A stretch of 64,000 bases of DNA from UBA2210 sp036825195 (GCA_036825195.1 DAISYQ010000001.1:182382-246381); one strand, 5' to 3'; numbered from the stretch's first letter, positions 8,705 to 18,480 are shown. The notes: generated from the sequence alone by a model not told the origin. Numbers and translations: made by a program.

Positions 8705-9529
8705 TTGGACATTTGGGGGGGAATCCTACTTGGTATAATTCAGGGACTGACAGAATTTCTTCCCGTGAGCAGTTCCGGTCACCTGGTGCTGGTGCAAAGT
8801 TTCATACAGGAGTTTCAACAACCGGGGGTACTGTTCGATGTTATGCTGCATTCCGGGACGCTTCTGGCCGTTCTGGTTTTTTTCAGGAAAGAAATTCTGG
8901 ATATTATACGATCACTCATGCCGGTTGGATGGTTCCCGAGTTCCAAGAGAAGCAATGACCCCATGCAGATCCGTTCCGGGAGAAAGATGGCGCTCTATAT
9001 TATAATCGGAACGATAGTAACAGGGATTATCGGTCTCTCATGTGAGGACAGGATACACCGTCTTTTTGCCTCGCCAACAACGGCTTCCTGCATGTTGCTT
9101 ATCACCGGAATGCTGCTGTTTATATCCGACCGATTTCGGGGGGGCAGAGTGGAAAAGGATATGAATATTACCGACAGCGTTGTGATCGGAATTGTTCAGG
9201 GATTTTCGCTGATTCCCGGAATATCACGATCCGGCTCCACGATTGCTTTCGGCATCTTTCGGGGGCTGGACGGCCAGACGGCTGCCCGATTTTCATTTAT
9301 GCTCTCCATCCCCGCCATCGTGGGCGCCCTTGTTCTCGAGTCAAGATATATAGGGATGGTGCCCCCCGGCGATATGACAATCTATCTGACAGGAATGATC
9401 GTCGCCGCTGTAACCGGTTTTCTGACGCTGAAGCTTCTGCTCTTTGTGATCAGAAAACGGAAACTGAGCATATTTGCTTATTATTGCTGGATTCTTGGAA
9501 TTTCTACATTGATTATTAACATAATTTAA
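8705..9529 (+). CDS. uppP: Undecaprenyl-diphosphatase
   Basis: Integral membrane phosphatase of the BacA/UppP family, 274 residues, which recycles the undecaprenyl carrier for peptidoglycan synthesis. Signature segments are GIIQGLTEFLPVSSSGHLVL near the N-terminus and GIVQGFSLIPGISRSGST in the middle; there are about seven to eight hydrophobic helices. The start is TTG at 8705, with AGAAGGA about eight bases upstream, giving the family N-terminus MDIWGGILLG; no ATG fits. It is followed after 26 bases by ftsK on the same strand. Confidence 0.93.
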   Translation: MDIWGGILLGIIQGLTEFLPVSSSGHLVLVQSFIQEFQQPGVLFDVMLHSGTLLAVLVFFRKEILDIIRSLMPVGWFPSSKRSNDPMQIRSGRKMALYIIIGTIVTGIIGLSCEDRIHRLFASPTTASCMLLITGMLLFISDRFRGGRVEKDMNITDSVVIGIVQGFSLIPGISRSGSTIAFGIFRGLDGQTAARFSFMLSIPAIVGALVLESRYIGMVPPGDMTIYLTGMIVAAVTGFLTLKLLLFVIRKRKLSIFAYYCWILGISTLIINII

Positions 9530-9555
9530 TCTAATCTTCCGAGAGAAGGCGGAGG

Positions 9556-11766
9556 ATGGTTTTGAGTAAAAAAGGTGCAGGCAAAGAGAACATCATGGCG
9601 AAGGAAATCGGGGGCGTTATATCCCTCGCCTGTGCTGTCTTCGTATTTGTATGTCTCTTTTCGTACAACCCTCACGATCCTTCTCTGACCCATTACGAAG
9701 CGGATACCGTAATGGTGGCCAACTACGGCGGCCTCATAGGATCGTACCTCTCCGATGGTATGCTCAGGGTGTTCGGCATGACCTCCTATCTGTTTCCCCT
9801 ATTGCTTGTTTTCATCGCCTTCAAGCTCTTTCTCGGAGGACGGTTCCGGATGACCCTCTCTCCCGCCGTCGGTTTTACGGGTCTCGTGTTTGCCCTATCG
9901 GCGCTTCTGGCGGCACAGTACAGCGCTGTCTCCTTTTATGGTGTGGATCTTAACGCCGGAGGTCTTCTCGGTAAACTCTCACTGAGTGTATTATACTCCG
10001 GCTTGAATCACATAGGGGCCAACATTGTTCTGGTCGTTATCTTACTGGTATCATTGATGATCACTCTGAACGTTTCACTTGTATCGCTCGTAAGAAGACT
10101 GACAATACTGCTGTCGAGCACGCTTCTGAGGTTCAAGACATTCGTGGTGGTCGGGATGGGGCGTCTGAAAAGGAAAAAAACAGTCAAAAAACGGAAAAGA
10201 CCGGCCATTACACGGAAGGTTCCTGTTATTTCAACCGAGTTTGTGAGAGAGGAAGAGAAAAATGAGGGCGAACAGGTCTCCTTCGAATTTCTCCAATCGG
10301 AGGGCAGTTTTACTCTTCCTTCGCTGAATCTCCTTGACAAAGTCGAGGTCAGGAATACGAAAATGAAGCGGGAAAGCCTTATTATGAATTCCCGTATCCT
10401 TGAAAAAAAACTTGCGGATTTCGGGGTTGAAGGGACTGTTACGGAAGTTAAGCCGGGTCCGGTGGTAACCATGTATGAGCTCGAACCGGCCGCCGGCGTC
10501 AAGATCAACAAAATAACAAATCTCTCCGACGATCTTGCCCTCGCCCTGAAGGCTCAGAGCATCAGGATCGTGGCGCCCATTCCCGGGAAAGCCGCCATAG
10601 GCATCGAAATTCCCAACCAGGAGCGGGAATCGGTCTATCTGAGGGATGTGCTTGACAGCGAGGAGTTTCTGGAATCGAAGTATATTTTGCCCATAGCGCT
10701 GGGGAAAAATATTACAGGGAAAACCATGATAACCGACCTTGTCAAGATGCCCCATCTCCTCATCGCCGGCACCACCGGTTCCGGGAAAAGCGTCTCTCTC
10801 AACGCCATGATATGCAGTATCCTGTTCAAGGCGAAGCCGGACGAGGTCAAATTTATCATGATCGATCCGAAGAGGCTTGAACTGTCAGGATACGATGGCA
10901 TACCGCACCTCCTCCACCCGGTGGTGGTCAATCCCAAACAGGCATCGCAGGCCCTCAAATGGACCGTCGATGAAATGGAGCGGAGGTATGCCGTGATAGC
11001 CGCATCGGGCGTCAAGAGCATCGAGCGGTACAACCGACTGATAGAAAAACAAAAAGGTACACCCAAAAATCAATTGCTGGGAACATCTGCCTCAGAGAGC
11101 GAAGGGCCCCCTGAGAAACTTCCCTACATAATCATCATCATAGATGAACTGGCCGACCTGATGATGGTGGCGCAGAGGAATGTTGAGGCATCCCTTGCCC
11201 GCCTGGCACAGATGGCGCGGGCCGCCGGCATACACCTCATCCTGGCAACACAGAGACCCTCCGTCGATGTCATCACCGGCATCATAAAGGCCAACTTTCC
11301 CACACGGATATCGTTTCAGGTATCGTCGAGGGTGGATTCGAGAACCATTCTGGACGAATTGGGTGCGGAAAAACTTCTCGGAGCCGGTGACATGTTGTTT
11401 CTCCCGCCCGGTACATCGAAGCTGGTGCGTATCCACGGCGCTTTTGTCTCCGACGGGGAGATTTCCAATATTGTAAGTTTATTAAAAAAGCAGGGGAGGC
11501 CCTCATACGATCAATCGATATCCCGTTACGATCCGGAGTCAAAGGAAGGATCGGGTCCGGAAGAAGAGTTTGATGAAAAGTATGACGAAGCGGTCGAACT
11601 GGTGACCGACCTAGGACAGGCCTCCATATCACTTGTGCAACGATACTTGAAGATAGGTTATAATCGTGCCGCCCGTATTGTAGAAAAAATGGAGGCTGAA
11701 GGTGTCGTGGGTCCGTCCGATGGCGCCAAGCCCCGGAAGATATTGGTAGGAAAACTTCCACGATAA
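9556..11766 (+). CDS. ftsK: DNA translocase FtsK/SpoIIIE
   Basis: Septal DNA pump that clears chromosomes during division, about 736 residues, a short-linker form. It has four or more N-terminal membrane helices (about 20-180), a basic linker (205-225), a RecA-like motor with Walker A GTTGSGKS (405-412) and Walker B IIIIDELADLM, and a C-terminal gamma winged helix (about 665-736) that reads chromosome polarity sequences. Two starts are possible: the ATG at 9556, which abuts GGAGG, and the TTG at 9562, which has GGAGG at a better distance of six bases; the TTG may be the real one. rimO begins one base after its stop. Confidence 0.93.
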   Translation: MVLSKKGAGKENIMAKEIGGVISLACAVFVFVCLFSYNPHDPSLTHYEADTVMVANYGGLIGSYLSDGMLRVFGMTSYLFPLLLVFIAFKLFLGGRFRMTLSPAVGFTGLVFALSALLAAQYSAVSFYGVDLNAGGLLGKLSLSVLYSGLNHIGANIVLVVILLVSLMITLNVSLVSLVRRLTILLSSTLLRFKTFVVVGMGRLKRKKTVKKRKRPAITRKVPVISTEFVREEEKNEGEQVSFEFLQSEGSFTLPSLNLLDKVEVRNTKMKRESLIMNSRILEKKLADFGVEGTVTEVKPGPVVTMYELEPAAGVKINKITNLSDDLALALKAQSIRIVAPIPGKAAIGIEIPNQERESVYLRDVLDSEEFLESKYILPIALGKNITGKTMITDLVKMPHLLIAGTTGSGKSVSLNAMICSILFKAKPDEVKFIMIDPKRLELSGYDGIPHLLHPVVVNPKQASQALKWTVDEMERRYAVIAASGVKSIERYNRLIEKQKGTPKNQLLGTSASESEGPPEKLPYIIIIIDELADLMMVAQRNVEASLARLAQMARAAGIHLILATQRPSVDVITGIIKANFPTRISFQVSSRVDSRTILDELGAEKLLGAGDMLFLPPGTSKLVRIHGAFVSDGEISNIVSLLKKQGRPSYDQSISRYDPESKEGSGPEEEFDEKYDEAVELVTDLGQASISLVQRYLKIGYNRAARIVEKMEAEGVVGPSDGAKPRKILVGKLPR

Positions 11767-11767
11767 A

Positions 11768-13117
11768 TTGAATACAACAGTCCACATTACAAGCCTGGGA
11801 TGTCCCAAGAACCTGATCGACTCGGAAGTCATGGCGGCCACTCTGATGGAGGGCGGTTTTGAGATCGTTTCTCTACCCGAAGAAGCGGATACGATCATCG
11901 TCAATACCTGCGCCTTCATACTTCCTGCAAAGGAGGAATCGATCGATGAAATCTTCCGTATGGCGGAGTTCAAATATACGGGTCGATGTCGGCACCTGAT
12001 CGTTACGGGTTGCCTTCCCCAGCGATACGGTACCATACTCGAAAAAGAACTCCCCGAGGTCGATCTCTTTCTGGGGACCGGCGAAATCCCCCATATAGCC
12101 TCTCTCGTCGCATCCCTGCGAGGAGGCAGCCAGCCGGAGCGACGATCTTGCATCGGGAAACCCGATTTTCTCATGAACTCCTCCCATGCCCGTCAATTGA
12201 TGACGCCGTCGTATACCGCCTATCTGAAGATAGCGGAGGGATGCTCCAATCACTGTTCATACTGTGTGATACCCTCCGTGAGAGGGGCGTTCAGAAGCAG
12301 ACAGATGGACGACATACTGCGGGAAGCCGAAACGCTTGCCCGGGGTGGTGTTAAGGAGATCATCGTCACGGCACAGGAAACAACCCGCTACGGGGAAGAC
12401 CTCGGCAAGAGATCCGCGTTGAGTTCTCTTTTGAAAGAAATGGCTCTGATAGAGGGAATCAGGTGGATCAGGCTTCTCTATACCTATCCAGCAAATCTGG
12501 ACGACGAACTGTTCAGGACCATCCAAGAGGTCGAAAAGATATGCAGCTATATCGATATTCCGGTGCAGCACATAGATGACGGTATATTGCGTGCCATGAA
12601 CAGACGGGACAACAGCAAGCTTATCAGAACGGTTTTAGCGAATGCCAGAAAAATGATTCCCGGCGTGGCCCTGAGGACATCACTGATCGTGGGATTCCCC
12701 GGAGAGACACAGGAGCGGTTTGACAGGCTCCTCGCCTTTGTGAGGGAAGCACGGTTTGATCATCTGGGAGCCTTTGAGTATTCGAGGGAAGAGGGAACCG
12801 CTGCAGACGCGCTCCCCGGCCATATCTCAGAGAAGGTCAAAAAGCGCAGAAGAGGGATTATCATGAAGGAACAGGCATCGATTTCCCGTGAGATCAACCA
12901 ATCGCTCATCGGTTCCGTGACGGACGTTATCATAGAAGAGACATCGGATCTTCCGGGGTACGACTATGTCGGGAGAGCGAGAAGACAAGCGCCCGATATA
13001 GACGGGATCACCTATGTGAAAGCCGGGAATAAGACACGTGGTGATATTGTGGAATGCCGGATCGTTTCGGCGGATGAGTATGACCTGTTTGCCGAAGAGG
13101 TGAAGTCTGGTTGCTGA
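11768..13117 (+). CDS. rimO: Ribosomal protein S12 methylthiotransferase
   Basis: Radical-SAM enzyme that adds a methylthio group to an aspartate of ribosomal protein S12; 449 residues. The N-terminal UPF0004 domain has the three cluster cysteines at 12 (LGCPKN), 48 (NTCAF) and 82 (TGCLPQRY). The radical-SAM cluster is CSNHCSYC (159-166). A TRAM domain covers roughly the last 70 residues. The LGCPKN and QRY segments distinguish RimO from MiaB. It starts with TTG one base after the ftsK stop, so the two are probably co-transcribed and coupled. Confidence 0.92.
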   Translation: MNTTVHITSLGCPKNLIDSEVMAATLMEGGFEIVSLPEEADTIIVNTCAFILPAKEESIDEIFRMAEFKYTGRCRHLIVTGCLPQRYGTILEKELPEVDLFLGTGEIPHIASLVASLRGGSQPERRSCIGKPDFLMNSSHARQLMTPSYTAYLKIAEGCSNHCSYCVIPSVRGAFRSRQMDDILREAETLARGGVKEIIVTAQETTRYGEDLGKRSALSSLLKEMALIEGIRWIRLLYTYPANLDDELFRTIQEVEKICSYIDIPVQHIDDGILRAMNRRDNSKLIRTVLANARKMIPGVALRTSLIVGFPGETQERFDRLLAFVREARFDHLGAFEYSREEGTAADALPGHISEKVKKRRRGIIMKEQASISREINQSLIGSVTDVIIEETSDLPGYDYVGRARRQAPDIDGITYVKAGNKTRGDIVECRIVSADEYDLFAEEVKSGC

Positions 13118-13197
13118 AACCGTGAGTGGAAGAAAAGACTATAATTCTGATATATTCGATTAATTCGATACAGTCATCACATACTACACGGCATTAT

Positions 13198-13908
13198 TTA
13201 TGTCTGAGGTATCGCCTTTTTCAAGAGATAGATGTGAGCGATTCCGAAAAACTGTGAGAATGATCGGGTGACTTCGAATCCCCTTTTCTCCATCAGGCGT
13301 TCAAGTTTAGCGGGAGAAGGGAACCCCATCACCGAATCGCGCAGATACCGGTAGGCCTTGAAATCACCCGATACCAGTCCTCCGATATACGGGAGAAGGA
13401 CCTTAAAATAGGTAAGATATATCCACCGCCAGGGAAGATGAGACGGTACTGACAGTTCGAGCACCGCCAGGTTTCCACCATCTTTCAGTACCCTGCGGGC
13501 CTCGTCCAGGAAGGCGGGCAGGTCTGTCATGTTCCGTATCCCGAAGGCTGTCATCGCGTGATCAAAGGTTTCGTTCAAGAAGGGCATGGCGGTGGCATCC
13601 CCCACCGTGATACGGAAGCGCCCGCCAAACTCTCTATTTTTCCGCGCGGCAATTTCCAGCATCCTGGGAGATATATCCATACCGATGACCGTGCATCCGG
13701 TAGTGCTACAGGCACGGGATGCCATATCTCCGGTACCGGTTGCTATATCAAGTACCGTGTCGCCATCCTTGATATGCAGGGATGATATGACTCTTTTTCT
13801 CCAGCGGCTATCCATGGATAATGAAAGTGCGGCGTTGAGCCGGTCGTAGGTGGGGGCGATTCTGTCGAACATGGAACTTATGATGGCCGGTGATTTATCA
13901 ATCCGCAT
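13198..13908 (-). CDS. ubiE: Demethylmenaquinone/ubiquinone C-methyltransferase
   Basis: SAM-dependent methyltransferase of the UbiE/MenG family, 236 residues, which methylates the quinone ring, most likely demethylmenaquinone in an anaerobe. Typical segments are SSMFDRIAPTYDRLNAALSL at the N-terminus, the SAM motif VLDIATGTGD (52-61), AMTAFGIRNMTD, and a C-terminus with YRYLRDSVMGFPSP. It is convergent with rimO and transcribed alone. Its presence implies respiratory quinone, which fits the membrane ETF-linked oxidoreductase elsewhere in the window. Confidence 0.9.
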   Translation of the reverse strand: MRIDKSPAIISSMFDRIAPTYDRLNAALSLSMDSRWRKRVISSLHIKDGDTVLDIATGTGDMASRACSTTGCTVIGMDISPRMLEIAARKNREFGGRFRITVGDATAMPFLNETFDHAMTAFGIRNMTDLPAFLDEARRVLKDGGNLAVLELSVPSHLPWRWIYLTYFKVLLPYIGGLVSGDFKAYRYLRDSVMGFPSPAKLERLMEKRGFEVTRSFSQFFGIAHIYLLKKAIPQT

Positions 13909-14349
13909 CTTTTGTAAAACCTTCTTTGACGTTGGTATAGAATGATGCTTACCGCATATGGTTCGGCAAGACTAAATCATATGATAGGGGATTGCAAGTA
14001 TCATGTCATGGCGATTCCGGAGTATTGGAAAACGGTTCTGATGGCCTCGGTCTGATGGTATGTTTGAAAAATGAAATCCTGATAAAAGATTGTCAAGGAA
14101 TGTTGATTGTCGTGGGGGTACAATGTTCTTGGTTTGCAACGAAACCGTATCTGCCTCGGAAGAATCGCGACACTATTTCCCCATTATTGTCTTCACCTAC
14201 AAACAAATGATCTTGACCAAAAGAAAAAATGACAATTACCATTGGAATGGGAGTATAAGATATGAGCGACAGATGTGGAGGTCCTTTACCCGGGCATATT
14301 TGTCCAGTTCAATATTAGAGGGTTGTCCTATATCCTAACATGAGATAGC
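13909..14349. other. Gene-free stretch between ubiE and the HEPN-like gene
   Basis: About 440 bases with no convincing gene. Short open frames at 13992-14210 and 14090-14338 have no recognisable motif, no good ribosome site and mutually overlap. The first 80 bases should hold the ubiE promoter on the minus strand, but I could not pick a clean -35/-10 pair. Base composition becomes AT-richer toward the HEPN-like gene. Confidence 0.5.
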
Positions 14350-15543
14350 CTAAAAGGGAACTGGTGGTTTACTAATAGAAACGGGCATCCATGGGAACTT
14401 GTCTATCTTCGTTACAAGGTCTTTACTCGACATTTCTAAATTGCCCCAGTACTCCTCTGGATCATTAGCTTGTACTGGTCGAAGCAACGGGCTCATGTCG
14501 AAACGCCAATAAGATTTTCCCGAAGCACCTTTTTTCTCCCATGCCCGTACCTTCACCAACCGAATTAGTTCACCTCTGGCGAGGTGATCCTCACTAATAA
14601 GTTCCACCTCTTCGGCAATTTGTGAAATGAGACCCTCAAAGTCAGCCTTGATCTTTTCGTGGTTTTGTCCAAGAAGTTTAGCCGCGAAAGTGAATTGGAG
14701 ATCTTTACGAAAGGACATTTCAGACTTAGCCTCCCACCCTGGAAAAGAGATCTCCTCGGTAAGGATAGCAAGGTTTTGACGGATATTGATAAATTTCTTT
14801 ATACACTCGGGAGAATCTAGCTTAAGGGCCTCATAAACAGCTAAGGTTGAGGGAGTCAGCCCTGAATAACTAGAGGCGGAGCAACTGAACTGAAGTGTTA
14901 TCCTCACCCAATCTTTATTTTGACTCTGGTTGAGAAGGAATTGGCATTGCTGCGTTCCAAGGGTGGAGATCTCTCGATACCATGTCTCCTGAGTATTAGT
15001 GGGGACCCTATCTATACAGCTTGTAGCTTCGATTAATGCATTCTCCACACCTGAAAGCACTTGATTTGCATTCTGCTTTACCACCTCCACGTCATCACTC
15101 GTAATCGGCCGGAAGTGAGCAAGTGAATTTCGGATGTTTCCAATCTCTTGAAGCTTAAGGGTTACAACACGCTTAACTGCTCTAAAGTATCTGCTAAAGT
15201 ATTTCCAGTAGGAATCGGAAGTAATTAACCCTACCAACTCTCCACTAGTGAGATGCATTAGGGGTGAATTTATAGTAAAACCAAGGTACCCAAACGTTTC
15301 ATTTTGAGCGATCCGCTTTTTGGCTAAAGAAGCTATCGTCGTATGATTTCCATCATCGCTGTAAATCTCGAAAGTTGGCCAAGAGTCTCCAGCCTCGGTC
15401 TTGAGTACAAGAAAGACAAAAGTTCTGAGAGCGTTCTCAATACGGAACAGACAAGACAAAGCTTCATAATAGTGAATGTGCAACCAAGTGTCTGGTATTG
15501 TTAATCCATCTTTATCAGCATCTTTGGTTTTGAGCCACTCCAT
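14350..15543 (-). CDS. HEPN-like (Swt1-type) domain protein of unknown function
   Basis: A 397-residue soluble protein. The N-terminal half resembles Swt1-type HEPN domains: an early helix with RIENALRTFVFL (34-45), a later LTSGELVGLI and YWKYFSRYF, then RNSLAH (138-143), which fits the Rx4H catalytic motif of HEPN ribonucleases, followed by FRPIT. The C-terminal half (about 180-397) is not recognised; it contains a WEKKG...YWRFDM segment and no membrane helices. HEPN proteins often cut RNA in defence and stress systems. The gene stands alone, is AT-richer than its neighbours and is flanked by gene-free DNA, which suggests acquisition. No antitoxin or partner gene is adjacent. The HEPN call rests on motif spacing only. 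Confidence 0.6.
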   Translation of the reverse strand: MEWLKTKDADKDGLTIPDTWLHIHYYEALSCLFRIENALRTFVFLVLKTEAGDSWPTFEIYSDDGNHTTIASLAKKRIAQNETFGYLGFTINSPLMHLTSGELVGLITSDSYWKYFSRYFRAVKRVVTLKLQEIGNIRNSLAHFRPITSDDVEVVKQNANQVLSGVENALIEATSCIDRVPTNTQETWYREISTLGTQQCQFLLNQSQNKDWVRITLQFSCSASSYSGLTPSTLAVYEALKLDSPECIKKFINIRQNLAILTEEISFPGWEAKSEMSFRKDLQFTFAAKLLGQNHEKIKADFEGLISQIAEEVELISEDHLARGELIRLVKVRAWEKKGASGKSYWRFDMSPLLRPVQANDPEEYWGNLEMSSKDLVTKIDKFPWMPVSISKPPVPF

Positions 15544-16090
15544 ACTCTTATCCTATCAGAGAGCCTCGGTAAATTACTTTGCCGGCTTTGAATTTTTCAA
15601 TTCTTGATGCAATCTTACTTCATTTTACTCAGAATGAAAAGATGAAATACCATTGTATAATCAACATAATGAATTTTCACCACTGGGTAGTTTGCGGTAT
15701 TGTAGAGCAGAAACAAGTTTGTGAAATATGAAGAAAATGGCAACAACTAATAGTGAATTTAATCTGAAATAATACATATTTTCCTAAAGTGCCGAATGCT
15801 TACTTACAGGAAGTAATACAAGCGATGGGTAACAGATATTCGTATATGGCCTATAGAACCGCCCTCACAATTTCATCTATTTTATTCTCTTGTTTCCAAC
15901 TATGGAAGGACTTATATAAACGGGGGCCAAGATCCTGACGGAAGGAAAAGGGGGACGTTATTTATTATTTGTTCGCTTACACCGCAGGCGCTATCGCGCC
16001 TGCGGTGTTGTGATTCCGGTCCGGCTAACACGGTATGGGACCGGTGCGGCCGCCGGTATCAGTAAAGATTGTTCTCAGATACTTTGCTAA
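15544..16090. other. Gene-free, AT-rich stretch upstream of the HEPN-like gene
   Basis: About 550 bases without a supported gene. It should contain the promoter of the HEPN-like gene (minus strand) and the end of the ilvBN transcript. The only clear structure is the 13-base-pair hairpin at 15979-16008. No tRNA end, direct repeat or integrase remnant was seen that would define an island boundary. Confidence 0.5.
15979..16008. repeat. Perfect 13-bp inverted repeat (hairpin) downstream of ilvN
   Basis: ACACCGCAGGCGC, a TATC loop and its exact complement GCGCCTGCGGTGT. It lies about 85 bases past the ilvN stop on the minus strand, so it could end or protect the ilvBN transcript, but no T-run follows on either strand, so it is not a standard intrinsic terminator. 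Confidence 0.6.
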
Positions 16091-16585
16091 TCAAGAGCTA
16101 CTATCTTTATACCGCAGAGCAAGTACACCGGTTCGTGCGATTTTATCAATACCGAAAGGTCTGAGGAAATTGATCACTGTTTCCACCTCTTCCCTGGTTC
16201 CCGCAACCTGGATAATACAATAATCATTCCGCATGGAAATCATCTTGCAGTCAAACATGCCCATAACCCGCACCAACTCGGCTCTGTCTTTCTGATCCAG
16301 ATTGATCCCGATGAGGACCATTTCCCTCTGGGCGGATTGTCCCGGGAGCAGTTCGGTGACATCCAGGACATCGACCAGACGGGTCAACTGCTTTTTCACC
16401 TTTTCAATAAAGTTCGAATCCGCATTGGTTATCGACGTTATTCTTGAAACTTCAGGAGAAATTGTCTCCGCCACACAGAGACTCTCGATATTATAGCCGA
16501 GTCGTCCGAAGACGCCGGCAACCCGGGCCAGGACGCCCGGTTTATTGTTGACCAGTATGGCGATTATACGTTCTCTTATTCCCAT
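16091..16585 (-). CDS. ilvN: Acetolactate synthase small (regulatory) subunit
   Basis: Regulatory subunit of acetohydroxyacid synthase, 164 residues, the long form with two domains. The N-terminal ACT domain (about 4-78) reads RIIAILVNNKPGVLARVAG and GYNIESLCVAET; the second half has ISMRNDYCIIQVAGT and ends with GVLALRY. It binds valine for feedback inhibition in this family. It follows ilvB on the same transcript with a gap of about 50 bases, and is last in the unit. Confidence 0.95.
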   Translation of the reverse strand: MGIRERIIAILVNNKPGVLARVAGVFGRLGYNIESLCVAETISPEVSRITSITNADSNFIEKVKKQLTRLVDVLDVTELLPGQSAQREMVLIGINLDQKDRAELVRVMGMFDCKMISMRNDYCIIQVAGTREEVETVINFLRPFGIDKIARTGVLALRYKDSSS

Positions 16586-16634
16586 GATGTATTCACCCTT
16601 TCATTATATATATCGTCAGCTCATCTTCGGTATG

Positions 16635-18311
16635 TTATCCCTGCCGCCCGCTGATCATGTCGATATTCGACTTCCCCGGGGGGATGATCGGGTAGACATA
16701 GTTGTCGGGATCGACCATGACCTCCAGCAGGAAGGGTCCCGTGGAGGAGATCATCTTCTCAATGCCGGCAGCGGCATCGCCAACCGGAACTCGGTCCGCC
16801 TCGATCCCGAATCCTCGGGCGATGGCAACCAGATCGACCGTGCTGGTTCCCAGTTCGATATCACAGAACCGAGCCCCGTAGAAGAGATCCTGAATCTGCC
16901 GGATCATGCCAAGGTTCCCGTTGTTGAAGACCACGATCTTGATCGGGATCTGGTAACAGGTAACCGTGACGAGTTCCTGTATGTTCATGAAGAAACCGCC
17001 GTCCCCGGAAAAAACGACCACGGTCCGGTCCGGCGCCCCCATCTGAACGCCCATAGCCGCGGGGAGACTGAACCCCATGGTCCCCAGCCCGCCCGGCGTA
17101 ATCACGCTCCGAGGCGCCTTCGCCTTCCAGGACCGCAGGGTCCATATCTGGTTCAGCCCCACATCAGTGATCGCGGTGGTCTTCTCCGGCATGGCCGCCT
17201 GGACATCCCGGATAAACGGCCCCACCGCTCCGCACTCATCCATCGCTCCGTTCTGATCCCGGGCCTCTCGTTCCCGTTTGATCCGTTCCAGCCAGTCCTT
17301 TCGATCCTTCTTCTCCACGAGGGGGATGAGCCCGGCCAGGGCCTCACGGATATCACAGACCAGGGATAGATCCGCCTTGATAACCTTGCCGATGGATGAT
17401 GCATCGATATCGATCTGCGCGATCGTAGCCAGCGGGGCGAATTCCGAGACAATTGATGTGCTTCGGTCACTGAAACGGGCCCCGATCGTCAGGATAAAGT
17501 CGGAATCGTGCACGATGCGGTTGGCCAGTTCATTCCCGTGGGTTCCGATGAACCCCAGGTTGTACCCGTTCGCGGCGGTCACCGAACCGATCCCCATCAT
17601 CGTCGATACGAAAGGGATACTTCCCTTCTCGATCAGCCCGGCCAGACCGTCGCAGGCCTGGGCGAGTTTCACTCCTCCGCCGATCAGGAGGACCGGCCGC
17701 TCGGCCCGGTTCAGAGAAGCGGCGATATTCCGAAGTTGTTCACCGACCTGTTCTCCATGGGGAACGGGTTTTATACGCGACGAGGACTCCTTTGGCTCGC
17801 TGTACTCACAAGAGGCTGCCATTACATCCCGAGGAAGGTCCACCAGGACCGGCCCCGGGCGGCCGCTCCGGGCGATCTCAAAGGCCTCCTTCACCGTGGA
17901 GGCGATATCGCACGGATCGGTAACCAGGTAACTGTGCTTTGTGATCGGCATCGTTATCCCGATGATGTCCGTCTCCTGGAATGCGTCGCTCCCCAGGAGG
18001 TTCGTCGTCACCTGCCCCGTCAGAACAACAAGGGGCGTCGAATCCATGTATGCCGTCGCGATTCCGGTTACAAGGTTGGTGGCCCCCGGCCCCGACGTGG
18101 CGAGACAGACGCCGACCTTCCCGGTCGCCCGCGCATAGCCGTCGGCGGCATGAGCGGCCGCCTGCTCGTGCCGCACCATATAGTGGCGTATCGAACTTTT
18201 CAGCAAACTGTCGTGGATCGGCAGGCTGTTCGCCCCCGGATATCCGAAGATGGTATCCACCCCTTCGTTCTGTAATGTCTTTATCAGTATGTCAGCTCCT
18301 GTCGTTTCCAT
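16635..18311 (-). CDS. ilvB: Acetolactate synthase large (catalytic) subunit
   Basis: Thiamine-diphosphate enzyme condensing pyruvate (or pyruvate and 2-ketobutyrate) in valine, leucine and isoleucine synthesis; 558 residues. Catalytic Glu49 is in RHEQAAAHAADGYAR; the thiamine-diphosphate and Mg motif GDGGFFMNIQEL leads to NNGNLGM. The ATG at 18311 has GGAAGGGA a few bases upstream. It is preceded by a roughly 280-base leader with promoter, leader peptide and attenuator hairpins (18381-18624), so expression should respond to charged valyl- and leucyl-tRNA. Confidence 0.96.
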   Translation of the reverse strand: METTGADILIKTLQNEGVDTIFGYPGANSLPIHDSLLKSSIRHYMVRHEQAAAHAADGYARATGKVGVCLATSGPGATNLVTGIATAYMDSTPLVVLTGQVTTNLLGSDAFQETDIIGITMPITKHSYLVTDPCDIASTVKEAFEIARSGRPGPVLVDLPRDVMAASCEYSEPKESSSRIKPVPHGEQVGEQLRNIAASLNRAERPVLLIGGGVKLAQACDGLAGLIEKGSIPFVSTMMGIGSVTAANGYNLGFIGTHGNELANRIVHDSDFILTIGARFSDRSTSIVSEFAPLATIAQIDIDASSIGKVIKADLSLVCDIREALAGLIPLVEKKDRKDWLERIKREREARDQNGAMDECGAVGPFIRDVQAAMPEKTTAITDVGLNQIWTLRSWKAKAPRSVITPGGLGTMGFSLPAAMGVQMGAPDRTVVVFSGDGGFFMNIQELVTVTCYQIPIKIVVFNNGNLGMIRQIQDLFYGARFCDIELGTSTVDLVAIARGFGIEADRVPVGDAAAGIEKMISSTGPFLLEVMVDPDNYVYPIIPPGKSNIDMISGRQG

Positions 18312-18380
18312 TGTATCCCTTCCTGGTCATCTTTTTGTCGTACACCCTGATTTCTCGCACGCTGGAGAACTGGGGCCATA

Positions 18381-18456
18381 AAAAAAGCCGCACCCTCCGT
18401 ATTCGAGATGCGGCTTTTTTTACAAAAAAAGCCGCGAGCTTCGGGGCCCGCGGCTT
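18381..18456 (-). promoter_or_regulatory. ilvBN attenuator: two terminators with a competing antiterminator
   Basis: Reading on the minus strand, four arms can pair in alternative ways. Hairpin A: AAGCCGCG (18456-18449) with CGCGGCTT (18436-18429), followed by seven T. Hairpin B, antiterminator: GCGGCTTTTTT (18435-18425) with AAAAAAGCCGC (18420-18410), loop of four. Hairpin C, terminator: AAAAAAGCCGCA (18420-18409) with TGCGGCTTTTTT (18392-18381), then another T. B excludes both A and C. This is the layout of a transcription attenuator, placed between the leader peptide stop and ilvB. Confidence 0.85.
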
Positions 18457-18480
18457 GATTTCTCTTTTAGTCCATCAGGA

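Noticed and set aside
13992..14338. Two overlapping small open frames in the gap upstream of ubiE
   Set aside because: No motif, weak start context, mutually overlapping; more likely chance frames in AT-richer DNA.
16545..18275. Several long plus-strand frames opposite ilvN and ilvB
   Set aside because: Shadows of a well-conserved acetolactate synthase; arginine/proline/histidine-rich translations typical of reverse frames.
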